A stretch of 64,000 nt of DNA from Theobroma cacao. Taxonomy: Eukaryota; Streptophyta; Magnoliopsida; Malvales; Malvaceae. Each line of letters starts with the position of its first letter. Within the stretch, counting starts at the first letter, position 1. Location of the stretch: positions 17,220,067 through 17,284,066 of the forward strand of contig NC_030851.1 in assembly GCF_000208745.1 (NCBI RefSeq). Direction: 5' to 3'. The notes beneath the pieces are model-generated. The model worked only from the letters and a program-made list of their open reading frames with translations, was not told the origin of the DNA and searched no databases. The translations under genes were made by a program, and so were the position numbers. Positions 26,101 to 38,220 of the stretch are shown here, piece by piece.

Positions 26101-26374
26101 AAGAATGGTACCGTTCATGGAACGGGCATCCCGAGGGTGCTAATCCTTTTTCGGGAGTAACCGTACTCCCGAACTTAGATCTAGAAAAACGTAGACCAGT
26201 TTAAGGTTCTTTTCGGTGGGTTTAAAATTAATTTAAGGCTTCATCGATTAGAATCGAGTCAATAGGTGGCCAATCGCACCTAGTAAAAAAAGATTGGTGG
26301 TGACTCCTAGTTTTTTTTTTTAGAGTTTTCACTCACGTCTGCCGGTCGGGTTCTCGGACTCGCACGTTACGACA
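23183..26374 (+). repeat. 5' LTR (3192 bp)
   Basis: Starts TGTAGACACTATAAAATC and ends ACGTTACGACA; it matches 38221-41301 along its length. It contains a TATA-like TATAAAGG at 23393-23400, an (AT)n microsatellite near 24455, and CACGTTACGACA at the U5 end. The minus-strand open frames at 23596-24204 recur in the other LTR and are not genes; they reflect a GC-rich stretch. Confidence 0.95.
23393..23400 (+). promoter_or_regulatory. LTR promoter TATA box
   Basis: TATAAAGG in a GC-richer context. The other LTR has TATAAAAGGGG at the matching place (38445-38455). This is the likely core promoter of the element. Confidence 0.55.
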
Positions 26375-26376
26375 GC

Positions 26377-26394
26377 TGGCGACTCCACTAGGAC
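26377..26394 (+). other. Primer-binding site
   Basis: TGGCGACTCCACTAGGAC begins two bases after the 5' LTR end. It starts with TGG, as a match to a tRNA 3' CCA requires. Ogre-type elements are reported to use a tRNA-Arg primer with a similar site; that attribution is from memory of the family, not from a tRNA match here. Confidence 0.75.
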
Positions 26395-27201
26395 TTCCGA
26401 GAGTCGAACCATTAAATAATAATAGGTTATCTAAGGTATTAAATAATTCAATGTTTTCTTAGTGTTGATGATTTATTCTGCATATTTTGTTTGGTGCATT
26501 TGTTTATTTCGCGTTTGTTATTTTATTACTTTTAATAATTGTGGGGATTTAGGATAGAGGGATGTGAGTATGTTACTTCGAACTCGATGTTTTCCTTCAC
26601 ACACACACAACACATTTTGCATTCATGCATAAACCCTCCACCCAGGTTATGTCTTTTTTAGGAGGGAGTTTAGTAGCTAAGCTCTCGTGAGGTGATAACC
26701 TCCGCACGGGCTAGTGAAAACTCCCACTCAAATCGAACCTAATCCGTTTGAAGCCTGTAATGGGTGAGGACCGAGGTGCCTTACTAGTCGGCATAGACGA
26801 CAGTGAGGAACGATTTGGGAACCTTAGCTCTGTTTATAAACCTCGCTCAACATATAGAATACCAAGAGCAGCTTAACCCTAGGTAGGGCCATACCCATGA
26901 GAGTATACCCTATAAATAGGTACACATAAAGGAATTTCTTTCACTCTCTTTATTTTAAATTTTGCCACGAGATAATAAAATATCGTGGAGTAAATAATGT
27001 CTAATGACATTAGTAATACCCATGATATTGCTTATTATTCTCTTATTATTTTTAACACTCCACTTTTTCTTTTTACCATACTAACTTAAGTTTATTTTGC
27101 TTGTCATGTGCATGTTACATGTTCATTTACATGCATCGTAATTGCATATAGGAGAAATATTGGCTACACAACATCCAACCTAAGAGATCCCGGTTACATC
27201 C
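26395..27201 (+). other. Retroelement leader (5' UTR)
   Basis: About 800 bases between the primer-binding site and the first ATG of ORF1. No coding potential seen. Confidence 0.6.
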
Positions 27202-29063
27202 ATGGCATCGTCATCAGCAGGTCCACTCAACATATATAGAAATGACTATAAGATAGAGTTACAGATGGGGCAGATTCAACAAGAAAAAAGAGACTGTTTG
27301 ACCCAAGGACATATCCCAACTTTACCCGAGAGAGTTCACTTGGACCTTTAGCAGAATGACTTCACAGAGATGATAGAAATTTGGGAACAATGGAGACGTG
27401 TTCACAGAGACAATTTTCAGAGCAAGTATGGACACATTGCATGGCTTCTATATGTACTTGTTAATGACCAGATGCTCCGAGCCATCGTCCAGTTTTTGGA
27501 TCCTTCATACCGTTGCTTTGTCTTTAACAAGGTGGACATGACCCCTACCATAGAAGAGTACTCCTCTCTACTCTAGATAGATCACATGCAGTTTGACAAG
27601 ATCTATTGGAGGGCCTAGAAGACGGGACACCGTCGAAAGTTGGCCAAGTTGCTAGGAATGACTACGGTAGAAGTGGATCAGCACCTGAAGAAGAAAGGAG
27701 ACACAAAATGCCTTCCGTGGAGTTTCTTGAACGAATATATTAAAAAATACATGGAAGATGAACAAGGTCTTCTAGCTTACGTGATGGCAATCTATGGCTT
27801 AGTGGTCTTTCCGAAGGTTCTAGGTCATGTAGAGGTATTAGTCATAGACTTCTTCGATCAAGTGATAAGGAGCATCAACTTGGCCCCATCCATTTTAGCT
27901 GAAGCCTTTAGATCCTTGAATTTTTGTCGGCGTAAAGGCGAGGGACGATTTATCGGATGTGCCCAACTCTTAACCATATGGATCAAAAGCCATTTCGAAT
28001 GCAAATAGAGTAAATTTCGGAAGCCTTATCTGTCTGCGAGTTACCTTATCCTTGAGTTCTGCAAAAGTGAATGGCCCGACTATAAGAGGAAAAAAGAGTG
28101 GGTCGCGAGGCTCCAGAGGTTAATGAGCATTGAAGTGACTTGGAGAGCTCCATGGATGCTGTGAATGCAAGTAATGTATAAATGCAGGGACAAGCCGTGG
28201 GTGCCGCTGATGGGACCATGGGGAGCCATTAGCTATGCACCGATAATGGTACGGAGATAGTTCAGATCTGAGCAATTAGTGCCCATGACTCACCAGCTCA
28301 ACCAGTTAGAGTTTACATACGAAGAGCCAAAAACGCTAAAGAAAATTGAGAAAATTGCACAAGACTGGAAGAAAGCATGCTGAGTGGATCAAGGGAGGGT
28401 TACCGATGAAGTCACCACAAGATATGAAGCTTGGCACAACCAAAGGGTGAAGAATGTCGTATGTCCCTCGGGAAATCCATCAAAACATCCCATAAACCCA
28501 AAACCTCAAGATGTCCTACTAGAGAGCGAGTTGACAAGAAAAAGACTTAAAAAAGAGATGATGAATATGAAGCGGAGATATGAGGATGAGCTAGAAGAAG
28601 TGAAAAAAGAGACGGCAAAAAAGGTACAAATGGCTTTAAAAGAGCGGGATGAGTGGAGAAGCAAGTTTGAAGAAGTGAACGTGGCAAATTCTTCTCTGAT
28701 AGCCAGAATGCAAGAACTCCAAAGTGACAACAATGCTTTACAGCACGAGGTACGAAGACAAGAACAAATTATCCAAGAGTTGAGAAATGACTACGGCTTG
28801 ATGAAAACTGCCATGGAGGGCTACAAGGCACAGTATGAAGCAGTAAGGTAGGAGTATTTTCAAATGAGGGAAAAAATGATTCGTGCACACAAAGCCTTCA
28901 AAGGAAAGAAGCTGAAATGAGATGGATGTTGAGACAAATGAGAAAAGTGGCATTTAGAGCGCGAGTAATGGCAGACAAGACCGAAGAACTCAGGCGAGAG
29001 ATTCTTTCGAGGGATGAATTGAGTGAGCGGTTGATCGATCACCTCAGGATGGTTAAGGACTAA
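27202..29063 (+). pseudogene. Retroelement ORF1 (extra ORF upstream of gag), broken
   Basis: The N-terminal part resembles the plant DUF7745-like domain found in ORF1 of Tat/Ogre elements. Blocks include WRRVHRDNFQSKYGHIAWLL, DPSYRCFVFNKVDMTPTIEEY and an IYGLVVFPK segment. The C-terminal part (28384-28860) is a strongly charged heptad-rich coiled coil. In-frame stops interrupt it, among them TAG at 27349, 27574, 27616 and 28006, and a frame change occurs near 28900. The function of ORF1 in this clade is unknown. It precedes gag on the same strand. Confidence 0.75.
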
Positions 29064-29370
29064 TATGACAAAGTTGGTTTTTCCTTTTGGTAGTTATGTA
29101 ATGGTTTTAGACAATTATGTAATCGGATATTTCAGTTCTATGAATGCGGATTTTCTTATGGTAAATGTTGGATAGCCAATATTTTTCTTATTTTTTTTTC
29201 TTTTCAAACACATTTCACTTGCATCATAGTTGCATGATTCATATAAATAATAACAAATGACAATGCATTCATCAACATAAAATTCTAACTTATCCATTTG
29301 GCCTATAAAGAATAAAATTCCAGAGAAACGAACCCTACACAGATACAACACAAGAGGTTGCTCTAAGATC

Positions 29371-31960
29371 ATGAGGGACGAACACTCAGAGAAAATGGAC
29401 AAGATCGAAAAGAAGCAATAAGAGATTATGGGTCAGTTGTCAAAGATTTTGGAGTTGATGTCGACAGATAAAGGGAAGAGAATGGTAGGGAGTTCTGGTG
29501 CACCAGAAGATGTTCAACAGATGGAAGCCAATACAGACCCTGTATATCCATTAGGATTCACACCATCACCAGCAAGAAATACGTCTATCCCCATGCCATC
29601 AATAGGACAATATCCGTTCCTTAGGATGCCAATGCCTATTGGGCCACCACCGACTTATGCTCAACAGAGGCTAATTGGAGGGGCAAGTCCTTTAGACCCC
29701 ATCTCTGTACCTGATCTGGACGATCAGAAGGAACAAGAAAAACTTAAGTGTGGATCTGTTGAATCAAAAGACAATCTCGATACCCACAAGAAATTTGACC
29801 TTTTGGAATAGAGACTACGCATGATAAAAGGAATGGGAATGTATTACTCTATGGATGCAATCAAACTCTGTCTCGTTCCAGATGTGGTTATACCTCCAAA
29901 ATTCAAAGTTTTAGACTTTGAAAAGTATGATGGAACCAAGGGCCCGGTCACACACATCACCATGTATTGCAGAAGGATGGCTGCATATGCCCATGATGAC
30001 AAGCTCTTGATACATTGCTTCCAAGATAGCCTCACTAGTTCTGCAGCAAAGTGGTACGTCCAACTGGACCGCAATAGAATNATCACCATGTATTGCAGAA
30101 GGATGGCTGCATATGCCCATGATGACAAGCTCTTGATACATTGCTTCCAAGATAGCCTCACTAGTTCTGCAGCAAAGTGGTACGTCCAACTGGACCGCAA
30201 TCGAATCCACACATGGAAGGACCTTGCTCGGGCGTTTGTAGCTCAGTATAAACATGTTACAAATATGGCTCCGGATTGCATTTCTTTACAAAACATGGAG
30301 AAGAAACCCACTGAAAGCTTCAAAGAATATGCTCAAAGATGGAGGAATATGGCTTCTCAAGTTCAGCCACCATTGACTGAGAAATAGACCACCGTGATAT
30401 TCGTTAACACCCTGTGGGCCCCTTATTATGAACGATTGGTTGGTAGTACCACAAAGAACTTCGCTGATATGGTGATTTCAGGAGAGATGATAGAGACTGT
30501 CGTTAAGTAAGGGAAGATAGAAAGAGGCGATGCGGCACAAACGAAAAAAAAGGGAACTTTTAAGAAGAAATAAGGAGAAGCCCAAGCCATCACTTCGGGA
30601 CAGCCCCAAGGAGGAAGCTACAACCCTTACCAGCCATATCCACCATACCCCTATTACCCAGTTGTGAATAATGCTTCACAAAGCCCATACCTATATCCAC
30701 CCATGCCAAATGCCTTTTCTAACCTGTACCCATATGCTCCCATCAAACGGACACCTTACCCCACAAATATCCACCCACTTACTTCCACACCCGTTACAGC
30801 TTCAACCACACAACAAACAACACCTTCAAATAACCATATTGCCGGTGAATCAAGAGGATGGCGAAACAAGCAAGAGAAAGTGCAGTTTGACCCAATCTCA
30901 ATCCCATATGTTGAACTCTTCACTCAGTTAGTTGCAAACCATCTGGTGGCACCTTTATACATAGAGCCATTAAAACCTCAATTCTCGAGATGGTATGACG
31001 CTTCCGCCCATTGTGATTATCATTATGGAATCGAAGGTCACTCGATCGAGAATTGTACAGCATTCAAACATAAGGTGCAAGGGTTGATCAAGGCAGGAAT
31101 CTTGAATTTTGAAAAGAAGATCGAACAGAATGTTAACAATAACCCACTGTCAAATCATGATGGGGCAGGGGTAAATGCAATCGAAGGGGAGGTGTATGTT
31201 AAAAGGAACATTCGGGAAGTGGAAACCCCCATAGAAAAAATGTTTGAAGCCTTGGTAAAGGTCGATATGCTCGAGATTTGGTCAAAATATCCTGATGTGA
31301 ATGACTCGGGAGATATCTAAGGACCATACTGCTTATATCACAAAGGATGTGTGAGGCATTTAATTCAAGATTGTAGTTCTTTCCGAAAGGAAGTGCAAGG
31401 GATGATGGACGAATCAGGGATTGAATTCTACGTGGAAGCCTTAGGGCCAATAGTAAACATGATGGCCAAAGATTCCACTCACCCAATGAAGATAAAACCT
31501 TTAACCATTTTCTATGAACCAAGAGGAGAGTTTGTGGAAGACAGAACCCATGCCAAAATGATCATCGAAGTCCCTAAACCTTTCCCCTACAAAGGTTGCA
31601 AAGCTATTCCCTGGAACTACAATTGCAATGTACAAGTTTCAAATGTGGGGAAATGGATGGCCAAATTTCAAGATAATGCTGCAAATATAACTGGTGTTGG
31701 GGGGATTACCTGCAGCGGACGTTGCTATACACCGGAGGCATTGGAGAATCTCAAGAAGGAGAAGGGAAAAGAAAAAGAGCAAAATTCGAGAGAAGAAAAG
31801 GTGCAATCCAAGGAATCGATAAATGGCTCAAAAAGACCGATGTCGGAAAAAGAAGCTGCAGTGTTCCTCAAGTTCATCAAACATAGTGAGTACAATGTGG
31901 TCGAGCAATTAAACAGGTTGCTTGCTCGTATTTCACTACTATCTTTGCGCCTCAGCTAGA
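29371..31960 (+). pseudogene. Retroelement gag, broken
   Basis: A retrotransposon-gag capsid domain spans about 29900-30400 (FEKYDGTKGPVTHITMYCRR, KWYVQLDRN, FKEYAQRWRNMA). A Pro/Tyr-rich stretch follows, then two variant zinc knuckles of CxxH...HxxxxC form near 31010-31065 and 31330-31370. Stops at 29809, 30385, about 30508 and 31318 break the frame. About 125 bases (29956-30080) are repeated immediately after a single N (30082-30206). The repeat keeps frame and looks like an unmerged contig overlap, not biology. Confidence 0.85.
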
Positions 31961-31977
31961 AACCACATAGGTACTCT

Positions 31978-32560
31978 TTGATGAGGATTTTGAACCAAGC
32001 ATATGTGGATCACGACATTTCAGTTGAAAATTTAGACTACATCATTGGGAACATTTCAGTGGGTAACATAATATCCTTTAACAATGAAGAAATCTCTTCT
32101 GGAGGTAGGGAAAACTATAAAGCCTTGCATATCACTACCAAGTGTAAAGGCTGTACCGTCGCAAAAGTGCTGCTTGATAATGGATCATCCTTGAATGTGA
32201 TGCCCATGAGGACCTTGGCCCGCTTACCCATCAACATGTCTTACATGAGAAAAAGCTAGATGATTGTGAAAGCCTTCAATGGGACGAGGAGAGAAGTAGT
32301 AGGGAACATTGAGATACCAATAAAAATTGATCTGTGTACCTTACCACTAAATTTCAGGTTATGGATATCGCTCATTCATACAATTATTTGTTGGGAAGAC
32401 CTTGGATCCACTTGGCTGGGGCCATACCTTCATCGCTTCACCAAAAAGTCAACAGGAAAGATTGTATGTGTTAACGGGGAAGAGGACTTACTCATAAGTA
32501 AGCCAACGGATACTCCTTACGTGGAAGAGACAGAAGAAGTGCCTGAATATTCCTTTTGAT
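31978..32560 (+). pseudogene. Retroelement aspartic protease region, broken
   Basis: Contains the retropepsin active-site block LLDNGSSLNVMP at about 32170-32205, where the Asp-x-Gly-Ser triad reads DNGS, as in many Tat elements. A TAG at 32257 interrupts the domain, and a TGA closes the frame at 32557. A Gly-rich segment follows to about 32830. Confidence 0.8.
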
Positions 32561-33446
32561 CCTTCGAGTTTGTTAACATCATGTATGTTAGAGAAGGAAC
32601 CACACCACCCATTCCGAGGCTTTTCAAAACCATCAAGATGGCTGTTAGTCAGATAGTAGGGAAAGGATATCGAGCGAGGACAGGATTGGGAAAAGAGCTG
32701 TAAGGCATTAAAAGGCCAATACGTGTTACCAAAAATGAAGAAAGGTTTGGCCTAGGATATAAGCAGACTAAGAAGGAAAGGGAAAAAATGATAGCCGAAG
32801 AAGAAGGGAAAGGTTGGCTCGCTTTAAGGGGCACGGGTTGGAAAATCATAGAATGATATATCCTCATCTTTACGAGACATTTCGGTCCGGAGGTTGCATC
32901 TTTCCTGAATCACTCACCGTTGAGAACCAAGAATCAGTGTCAGCATTAGGGGAAGCCTTTTCTGATTTATCAATATGTGTAACGGAGGAAGGCGAAAAGC
33001 AGCTAGAAAATGTGAAGGGGATCCCCATTATATACCTCGGACCACCTGAACTGAAGTTGAGCAGTTGGACCACCATGAGTTTACTAGTCACTTGTGATTC
33101 AATTTCAAAGTAATGCAAACTAAACATTCGTGCTTATGCCCAAGAGCATTTGAAATTTTATGTATCGGGCTTTTTATCATTTATCATTCTAATAAATTGA
33201 CATGCGTAATGCATTTCTCATATCTCCCCTCATGATTCACCATTTTCATTCTTGTCATCCCTTTAGTTTAACTATTTATCTATACAATAGCTCTACATCT
33301 TTCAATTCCCTTTACCTTTCAAAATTCCAAATAATGAATGCGAAGATGATAGTGACAGTGGTTTTGAGGTTAATTTTAAAAAAGGTACAAATGTCAGTGA
33401 ACTTGACGATACAGAAAACGTGGAGGATTATGATTAAACTCCGGAC

Positions 33447-35000
33447 TTGTTAAGACTAGTAGAACAGGAGGGGAGACAAATTGTCCCACATCAAGAGACA
33501 CTTGAAACGATTAATTTGGGAAATAAAGATAATAAGAAAGAAGTTAGAATTGGTACGACGTTGGTGTCGATTGAAAAAGAAAAACTAATAAAGCTACTTC
33601 ATGGATATGAAGATGTATTTTCATGGTCCTATCAAGATATGCCAGGACTCAATATAGACATTGTAGCCCATAAATTATCTTTGAAACCTGAATGCAAACC
33701 AATTTAGCAAAAGTTGAGAAGAATGAAACCTGAAATGCTATTGAAAATTAAGGAAGAGGTGAAAAAGCAGTTCGATGCGGGATTCTTGGAAGTAGCTAAG
33801 TACCATGAATGGGTTGCAAATATTGTCCCAGTGCCTAAGAAAGATGGGAAAGTGAGAATGTGTGTGAACTATCGAGATTTGAATAGAGCAAGCCCAAAAG
33901 ATAATTTTTCTCTGCCCCACATTGACACCTTTGTTGACAATATTACCCGCCATTCCATGTTTTCCTTTATGGATGGCTTTTCAGGGTATAATCAAATTAA
34001 GATGGCACTAGAGGGTAGAGAAAAAACTACCATCATAACTATGTGGGGTACTTTTTGTTATAAGGTAATGCCATTTGGTTTGAAGAATGCCGGGGCAACT
34101 TATCAACGAGACATGGTGACTCTTTTTCATGACATGATGCACAAAGAGGTTGAGGTGTATGTAGATGATATGATTGCAAAGGCTTGCAAAACAGAGGACC
34201 ATGCGACCAATCTTGAAAGGTTATTTAAGAGGTTACAGAAGTTTCAGCTCAGATTAAATTCGGCAAAGTGCACTTTTGGAGTCACTTCAAGAAAGTTACT
34301 TGGTTTCGTCGTCAGTGAAAGAGAAATAGAAGTTGACCCGGATAAGGTTCAAGCAATCCGTGATTTGCCTTCTCCCAAAATGCAGAAAAAAGTTAGAAGA
34401 TTCTTGGAAAGATTGAATTATATAGCCCGGTTCATATCACAACTCACACTCAAATGTGACTCAATCTTCAAGCTCCTTCGCAAACACAATCCTGGGGCAT
34501 GGAACGAGAAGTGCCAAGTTGCTTTTGACAAGGTTAAAGAATATTTGTTGAGTCCATCAGTGTTGGTACCACTTGTGGCCAGGAAACCCCTCCTTTTGTA
34601 CCTGACAGTAAATGAAGGATCCATGGGATGTGTGTTGGGATAGCATGATGAAATTGGTAAGAAAGAAAGAGTAGTTTACTACTTGAGTAAAAAGTTCACC
34701 GAGTACGAGTCCAAGTATTCATCGTTGGAAAAGATGTGTTGTGCTTTAGCATGGACGGCGCATCGACTCAGGCAGTACATGTTATATCATACCACTTGGC
34801 TCATTGCAAAGTTGGATCCTTTTAAATACATCTTCGAGAAACCATCCTTATCAGGTAGAGTGGCAAGATGGCAAGTGTTGTTGTTTAAATATGATATTGT
34901 ATATGTGTCCCAAAAAGCTATCAAAGGAAGTGCAATCGGCTGATTTTCTAGCGAAAAAGGTGGAGGAAGATTATGAACCAATGGAGTTTGAGTTCCCAGA
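33447..35000 (+). pseudogene. Retroelement reverse transcriptase and first RNase H, broken
   Basis: RT motifs in order are VPVPKKDGKVRMCVNYRDLN (about 33830), FMDGFSGYNQI, MPFGLKNAGATYQ, and the catalytic YVDD at 34159-34170. A Ty3-type RNase H with connection region follows (VYYLSKKFTEYESKYSSLEK, 34670-34735). TAG stops at 33705 and 34641 and a frame change after about 34940 break it. Confidence 0.92.
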
Positions 35001-35039
35001 TGAGGACTTGATGTCGGTTTGTCAAATAAATGAGGAGCG

Positions 35040-35460
35040 ATCAAAGGAGAAAGAGAATTGGAAGATGATTTTCGATGGAGCTTTGAATGCCTTGGGGCAT
35101 GGCATAGGGGCCCGTGTTAGTGTCACAAGAAGAGGATCATTATTCTGTCATAGCTAAACTCAACTTCTATTGCACCAATAATATGGCTGAATATGAAGCT
35201 TGTGTCATGGGTTTTCAGGCAGTAATCGAGAGGAAAATTCACATTTTGGAAGTGAATGGGGATTCTGCTTTGGTCATTTATCAGTTGCGATGAGAATGAG
35301 AGACACGTGACTCGAAGTTAATCCGGTATCATAAGTATATTTCAAAGTTAATTGAAATTTTTGATAAGATTTGTTTCACCCATTTGCCCTGAGAGGAGAA
35401 TCAAATGGCCGATGCATTAACCACGCTAGTAGCAATGTTCAACGTTGGTACCGATGTCAA
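35040..35460 (+). pseudogene. Second (archaeal-type) RNase H, broken
   Basis: A second RNase H-like module lies between the RT-RNase H and the integrase. It shows FDGALNALGHGIGA (first Asp), NMAEYEACVMGFQA (Glu), NGDSALVIYQL (Asp) and a closing NQMADAL (Asp) in shifting frames. An extra archaeal-like RNase H here defines the Tat clade. A frameshift near 35135-35155 and a TGA near 35293 inactivate it. Confidence 0.8.
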
Positions 35461-35599
35461 GATTCAACCCATCATGATTAATCTTCGAGAGTGCCCTACA
35501 CACTGCTCCAGCGTAGAGGAAGAAGTAGATGGGAAACCGTGGTACCATGATATTGAGCATTATCTCAAGTTTCAACAGTAACCGAAACAAAGCTCAGAA

Positions 35600-36787
35600 A
35601 ATGATAAGAAAACCATTAGAAGGTTGGCAATGAATTTCTTCTTGAATGGGGACATCTTATACAAAAGAAGTAGGAATCAAGTGCTTTTGAGATGTGTGGA
35701 TTCAGCTGAAGCTCGGAGAATAGTTGAGGAAGTTCACGAAGGAATTTGTGAGGCACATGCAAATGGGCATATGTTGGCAAGACAGGTCATGAGAGCAGGG
35801 TATTACTTGCTCACGTTGGAAACGGATTGTATAGATTTCGCTCGAAAGTGTCACAAGTGTCAGATATACACAGACAGAATCCACACTCCTGCAAATTCAC
35901 TGAATGTACTGACATCACCATGGCCATTCTCAATGTGGGGCATGGATGTGATTAGGTTAATAACCTTGAAAGCATTAAATGGGCATCGGTTTATTCTAGT
36001 GGCGATTGACTACTTCACTAAGTGGGTAGAAGCAGCATCTTATGCCAATGTGACCCAAAAAGTGGTGTGTAAGTTCATCCAAAAAGAACTAATATGCCGC
36101 TATGATCTCTCGGAAAAGATCATCACAGATAACGCTAGTAACCTTAATGGTTCGATGATGAAATAGGTTTGTGCCAAGTTCAAGATCAAGCATCACAATT
36201 CAACGCCTTATCGCCCAAAGATGAATGGAGCGATAGAAGTAGCCAACAAAAACATCAAAAGAATAATTGAAAAGATGACAGATGTATACAAAGATTGGCA
36301 TGAGAAGTTACCATTTGCTTTGCATGCTTATCGCACAACAGTTCGAACTTTCATGGGAGCTACGACGTTCTCTTTGGTGTATGGGATGGAAGCAGTTTTG
36401 CCAATTGAAGTAGAAATCCCTTCCCTAAGGGTCCTTAAAGAAGTACAGTTGGAAGAAGCCGAATGGGTTAACACTCGTTATGTGCAATTGAATCTCATAG
36501 AAGAAAAAAGGTTGACGACACTTTGCCATGGGCAATTATATCAAAAAAGAATGATGAGGGCATATGGCAAGAAGGTACATCTTCGTTAGTTCCAAGAAGG
36601 AGAGTTAGTATTGAAAAGAATTCTTCCGAACCAACAAGATCCTAGCGAGAAATGGACCCCGAATTGGGAAGGACCATTTGTGGTGAAGAAAGCTTTTTCA
36701 AGAAGAGCACTAGTTTTGGCAGAGATGGACGAAAGGGAGTTTTCCAACCCAGTGAATGCCGATGCTGTCAAGAAATATTTTGCGTAA
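35600..36787 (+). pseudogene. Retroelement integrase, broken
   Basis: It has an HHCC zinc-binding region (GHMLARQVMRAGYY, then CHKCQ). The catalytic core shows D in WGMDVIR, D in IITDNASN and E in MNGAIEVANKN. A C-terminal SH3-like region (WTPNWEGPFVVKKAFSRRAL) ends in the TAA at 36785. TAG stops at 36164 and 36587 break an otherwise recognisable protein. Confidence 0.92.
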
Positions 36788-37659
36788 AAAAAAAAGAAAA
36801 AAATTTTTAAGTTGAAAACCTGAAAAATGGGGCTTGAGTATGGGAGATGTGTTTTGGGCAAAAACCCAAAAGGGCGGTCTAGACACGAAGGAGGTCCAAG
36901 TACTACAAGGACTTAACACAAAAGGGGCAAAAATCATGATCCGAGATGTTCAGACAAAAGACAAAGGAGCTGACGATTGTGCCTGTTTCGAGATAAAATT
37001 TTGAGACTATTGTCAATATCTATCGGAACAGTCATTAAAGAAAGAACTGTATCCCTTTTGTATTAATTGGTTTTCCCCTGTTCCTTGTCATTATGCCTGA
37101 TTGTAGAAACTTCTCTTTTTTCTAATGAAAAATAGCCTTTCTGCTCCTAACATTGTCATCATTTTCATTCTGCCAAGAGAGGAGATATGAGTACATTGCA
37201 TTACATTTGTCATAAAATTGGAATGATATTTAATAAAGAGCATGATAAAGTAAAGAAATGTTTGCAATATTTTGAAAAAGGATCATAATTGATGGGGAAT
37301 GAAATGGAGTCTGGTAATGTAAAAAAGAAAGAGAAAAGACTAAGAAAAGAAAGAAAGAAATGGAAGTAGCAATAGAATGGAGAACAGTAAAAATGTGAAG
37401 AATGATTGGACCATGCATATGATAAAGGAAGAAAACAGTTGTGAGCAATGAATTGGGGAAGATGAGAGATTGGAAGCGTGATCGATTCATCCCCCAATGA
37501 TCAAAGAGAAGGCTCTAAAAAAAAAAGCTGATGAAGATGATTAGGATATTTAAATTGCCATGTTCAAAGTTTTAAAACAACTGAAAAAGAAGGAAATTCA
37601 TCTTTAAAGTCGTAGAACCTCAGATGAAGAATTGATTATTTTTCACCATTTCAAAAAAG

Positions 37660-38100
37660 AAAAAAGGTTTCGTTGCCTCAGTTTTGAGGAGTTCATTTTT
37701 AAAGTTACGTTGCCCCAGTTTTCGAGGAGCCACATTTCCTAAATCCTCCGAGTACATTTTGAAGACCTCTGGGCACATTATTCTCTTAAATTCTTCGGGT
37801 GCATCTTCTAAAACCTCCAGGTAATTAGTTTCAAGATTTCTAAAGTCTCGTTGCCTTAGTTTTGAGGAGTCCATTTTTAAAGTCTTGTTGCCTCAGTTTT
37901 GAAGAGTTCATTTTAAAAGTCTCATGGCCTCAGCTTTGAGGAGTTCATTTTTATAGTCATGTTACCTCAACATTGAGGAGCCATATTTTTAAAGTTATGT
38001 TGCCTCAGTTTTGGGGGGTTTTATTTTTAAAAGTTTCGTAACCTCAATTTTGAGGAGTTCATTTGTAAAGTTTCGTTGCCTCAACTTTGAGGAGTCTCAT
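37660..38100 (+). repeat. Tandem repeats in the retroelement 3' UTR
   Basis: About nine diverged copies of a unit near 37-40 bp, core GTTGCCTCAGTTTTGAGGAG followed by TTCATTTTTAAAGT. They lie between the integrase and the polypurine tract. The first three copies are the most irregular. Such arrays are typical of Tat/Ogre 3' untranslated regions. Confidence 0.9.
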
Positions 38101-38207
38101 TTAAAAAAAAAAAAAGAAGAAAAAGAAGCACCTTGGTATAAGAATTAAAGAATTTAGTCAAATACAGTGTCTACATCTTTGCACTATTTCAAAATTTTGA
38201 AATGCGC

Positions 38208-38217
38208 AAAGAGGGGC
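38208..38217 (+). other. Polypurine tract
   Basis: AAAGAGGGGC lies just upstream of the 3' LTR, where plus-strand priming is expected. Confidence 0.8.
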
Positions 38218-38220
38218 AGC

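Noticed and set aside
37660..38100. CRISPR-like regular repeats
   Set aside because: This is plant DNA, the units are contiguous and diverged without spacers, and the array lies in a retroelement 3' UTR.
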